A DNA stretch of 64,000 nucleotides from Rheum nobile (Eukaryota; Streptophyta; Magnoliopsida; Caryophyllales; Polygonaceae), in assembly GCA_027886185.1 (NCBI GenBank), contig WOAB01000055.1:914501-978500 (forward strand), read 5' to 3'. Position numbers and translations under genes: made by a program. Under the pieces are notes generated by a model that saw nothing but the letters and a program-made list of their open reading frames with translations, had not been told where the DNA came from and made no database searches. Below are positions 61,440-64,000 of the stretch, in pieces. Every line of letters begins with the position of its first letter. Position 1 is the first letter of the stretch.

Positions 61440-62432
61440 TTCAGGATAAATTACTACTGGCCTACAATGAACAGGGACGCAACCAACTATGTCAGAAAGT
61501 GCGACGCCTGCCAACAACACACACCCGTCACACACCAGCCATCAGAGATGCTTCACCTGACTCTTGCACCTTGGCCCTTCATGCGATAGGGAATGGATAT
61601 TGTCAGGAAACTATCACCCGCATCGGGACAATGCGTCTTCTTCCTCACTATGACTGACTATTTTTCTAAATGGATAGAAGTCGAAGCATATCGAGAGGTA
61701 AAAGAAAAACACGTCATTTTATTTATAAAGCGTAACATTCTATGCAGATTTGGCGTCCCTTCAGAAATCGTATGCGACAATGGCTCCCAATTCATCGGTA
61801 GCAAGACATGATCCTTCTGCAAACAATGGAACATCACATTGGTTACGTCTACGCCGAGATATCCACAATCTAACGGCCAAGTAGAATCCATCAACAAGAT
61901 CATCATAAACAATCTCAAAAAATGCCTCACAGGGGCAAAAGACAAGTGGGCCGACGAGCTCCCTCTAATATTATGGTCCGACAGAACCACGCCAAAGAAT
62001 GTGACTGGACAAAGCCCCTTTTCACTAGTCTACGGGAGCGAGGCGGTCATTCCCACCGAACTACTTGTCCCGACTGCCAGATATGGGTTACAAACCCCAT
62101 AACAAAATGACGTCGAGTTGGCTCACAATCTTGACACCGCAGACGAGACTAGAGAAAGAGCCAGAATTCGAATGGTTCAATACCAACAACAAGTCGCTAA
62201 GAGCTACAACAAGAACGCCCGTGTTAAAGACTTCAAATTAGGAGATTGGGTCCTAAGAAAGACATTTCAAAACACCAAGGATCCAGCCGACGGGAAGCTA
62301 GCACCTCAATGGGAATGACCCTACCTCATCAAGGAAATCATCGGACAAGGAGCATACCGATTGGAGACTAAAGATGGACAACCACTTCCCAGAAGTTGGA
62401 ACGCGACCCACTTAAAGTTGTGTCATTTCTGA
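61440..62432 (+). pseudogene. Integrase of the Tat-lineage element
   Basis: The zinc-binding part (YYWPTMNRDATNYVRKCDAC) is followed by the catalytic core with Asp in FLTMTDYFSKWIEVEAY, Asp in VPSEIVCDNGSQFIG and Glu in YPQSNGQVESINK. All three catalytic residues survive. In-frame stops lie near 61588, 61809, 62101 and 62317, most looking like single-base changes of Trp or Gln codons. The C-terminus (KLGDWVLRKTFQNTKDPADG, then SWNATHLKLCHF) ends at the TGA at 62430-62432. Confidence 0.85.
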
Positions 62433-62942
62433 ATCCTTTTTTCCTTCATGTTTCTATTACGTTTGTTTGATTACGTATATTTGAAATCTCGTTACTGACT
62501 TAAGCATCGGAGGGCCGTTGGGCTCACACCCAATGGTCACCCCTTGACCTTTTTTTTTTCATGTTTTAAGACAACTAGTACAGGAACAGAGGCCTCGAAG
62601 ACAAGAACAAAAGCTTAAGCAATGCGACATCTTATTTCATACACAAGCGCTTACAAACACACGATTGATCGATACACGGGGAATTGAGGGACACAACGCT
62701 TAAACATCTTATTTACAGGACTTGTCCTATCTAAGGTACTTGTCTTTATTTAACATTACAAACAACTCTTCCCTGGACAAACAAGGCATGCCATACTAAA
62801 CACCTACGACTACAGGTCGCTTCGACCAACTACTCTGCGTCACGGCCAAGGCGCGATTGACAAGCCCACCTGCAAAGACAAGCAAAACAAATACAAGGTA
62901 TGCAAACACAAAAGTACTTCATAAAATATGTGACCCGCGATG
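62433..62942 (+). other. 3' non-coding region of the Tat-lineage element
   Basis: About 500 bp after integrase without an ORF. It includes TGACTTAAGCATCGGAGGG, a motif I have seen near the termini of related Ty3 elements, and a T-run near 62550. It is interrupted at its right edge by the next LTR. Confidence 0.5.
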
Positions 62943-64000
62943 TGATCAGCGCTACTTTGTAGGGTTTAACTAGGAGTTGTTACCGGAGTTTTATGTACCA
63001 TTTGGATGTGTTTAGAGCGTTTTTGTGGAGTATGGAGTTGAGGAGAAGAAGTAGGACATTGGTGGCGTAGAAGAGCTTAAATGAAGATATATATTGAAGA
63101 TGGAGACAAGCCACGAGAGAAGACGAAGAAAGAAGCAGAGAAGAGCTACAACGAGTTTTCCGCGGTCGCGGATGCCAGTGCCGCAGTCGCGGAACATTAC
63201 GAGACAGAAGACGCGAGGAGGTTTACAGAGAATTTTCCGCGGTCGCGGAAGATCCTCCGTGGTCGCGGAAACGAGTCATCAGACGCACGCGAGATTTTCG
63301 TCCGAAGATTGATTTATTTTATTTTCCTTTTCTTTTATTTCGTTAAGTTATTTTATTTCCTTTTAGATTTCAATTGTTATCTTTAGTTTTAGGTTTGCTA
63401 GGGTTATTTAACCTAATTCCTAGCAGCCACTTTCATCATCTTAGATCATTCAGACTACGATTCAACATTGTTTTTCCCTTTGAGTTTTTGTATTTTCAAG
63501 ACTATGAAGAACTAAGTACCCTTTGCTTAGTCCGACGATTGAAGCCTTTATATGATATATGATTATGAGGTTATAATTCTATTCCTATTCCTTTGACTAT
63601 ATCTTTTCTCTTGAGCTTATTCCTATTGATTGTTGCTGATTTGACTGGCCTGATCAACTAGTTGATATTAGTAATTGTCTATTGCTAGGGTTTGGATATT
63701 TCGAGTTGAAATCCCTTATCTTGTGTAGCAAACATGATATTCTATGACTAGTTGGACTAGTTTATTGTGAAGAGAATTGATTATGTGTTAAATGCTGCGA
63801 GTTGTGGTGTTGCATGTATCCTGGTTAATTCTCATGCTTCTTGCTGCTATTGTTCTAAATCTTGATAGTTTCTTGTGCGTTCGATAGTTAGGGTTATCAG
63901 GACTAGTTGGACTGGTAACTATTTCAGAATAGAGACAAGAATATTCACAGAAAGGAATAGAGATAATCTAGGATCAATCAATCAAATGAATAGTGAATAT
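62943..64000 (+). repeat. LTR of the 18-21 kb retroelement family, opposite orientation, runs off the window
   Basis: Begins TGATCAGCGCTACTTTGTAG, matching the minus-strand LTR start TGATACGCTCTACTTTGTAG of the nested element. Similarity continues with drift (AACTAGGAGTTGTTACCG, then the CG-rich near-palindromes at 63160-63171, 63181-63192, 63237-63248 and 63258-63269, later GATAGTTTCTTGTGCGTTC). It is more diverged from copies A and B than they are from each other. Whether it is a solo LTR or the 5' LTR of a full element cannot be seen. Confidence 0.75.

Larger units (their letters stand above)
56329..62942 (+). mobile_element. Tat-lineage Ty3/gypsy element, decayed, 3' end displaced
   Basis: Order along the plus strand: LTR, PBS, gag, aspartic protease, reverse transcriptase, RNase H, a second (archaeal-type) RNase H, integrase, then about 500 bp of non-coding 3' region. 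The second RNase H (WQLHTDGASN) is the hallmark of the Tat/Ogre/Retand group. Many in-frame stops and shifts are scattered through all domains, so it is not functional. The 3' region is cut at about 62942 by an LTR of the family seen at 18-21 kb. No 3' LTR is in view. Confidence 0.88.

Overview
This is a 64 kb piece of nuclear chromosome from a flowering plant, almost certainly a eudicot. Three intron-containing plant housekeeping genes sit in AT-rich DNA with GT-AG introns, and they are surrounded by plant transposon families: Helitron, MULE, hAT and Tourist MITEs, an L1-type LINE, Tekay-like and Tat-like Ty3 elements, and a Copia scrap. I cannot name the family or species. No bacterial, organellar, rRNA, tRNA or CRISPR feature was recognised.

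Layout. 1-2.1 kb: AT-rich, nothing recognised. 2.1-4.0 kb: decayed Helitron with a PIF1-helicase scrap. 4.0-4.5 kb: GC-rich MITE. 4.8-14 kb: complete 22-exon SIN3-like corepressor gene (+), with a Tourist-type MITE in intron 13. 14.4-25.1 kb: transposon block in which a plant-mobile-domain gene (+) and a FAR1/MULE-transposase/OTU gene (-) converge tail to tail; the second is split by a gag-pol-less LTR element. Two regular palindrome arrays lie at the head of the transposase gene. 25.5-32.9 kb: complete 16-exon ISE2 RNA helicase gene (+). 34.0-36.5 kb: complete 8-exon mitochondrial pyruvate dehydrogenase E1-alpha gene (+). 37.1-39.5 kb: LINE remnant (-) with a hAT-like MITE inside it. 39.5-48.8 kb: 9.2 kb Ty3 element (-) with 2.4 kb LTRs, PBS, PPT and a perfect 5-bp target duplication. 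48.8-51.4 kb: degenerate repeats, a Copia gag scrap, hairpin repeats and a GC-rich orphan ORF. 51.4-56.3 kb: AT-rich, no gene seen. 56.3-62.9 kb: decayed Tat-lineage element (+) with two RNase H domains. 62.9 kb to the end: an LTR of the same family as the one at 18-21 kb, running off the window.

The three cellular genes are unrelated in pathway: histone deacetylase-linked repression (SIN3), plastid RNA processing and plasmodesmata control (ISE2), and mitochondrial acetyl-CoA production (E1-alpha). All three reading frames close exactly across the splice junctions I assign, at about 1373, 1168 and 393 residues, which match the family lengths I recall. The transposon genes are nearly all broken.

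The most unusual structure is the convergent PMD plus FAR1-MULE-OTU pair with its phased palindrome arrays: five units at exactly 32 bp and four units at exactly 24 bp. It looks like a degenerate two-gene Mutator-like element in which a plant-mobile-domain protein occupies the position of mudrB in MuDR. All coordinates and splice sites were read by eye.
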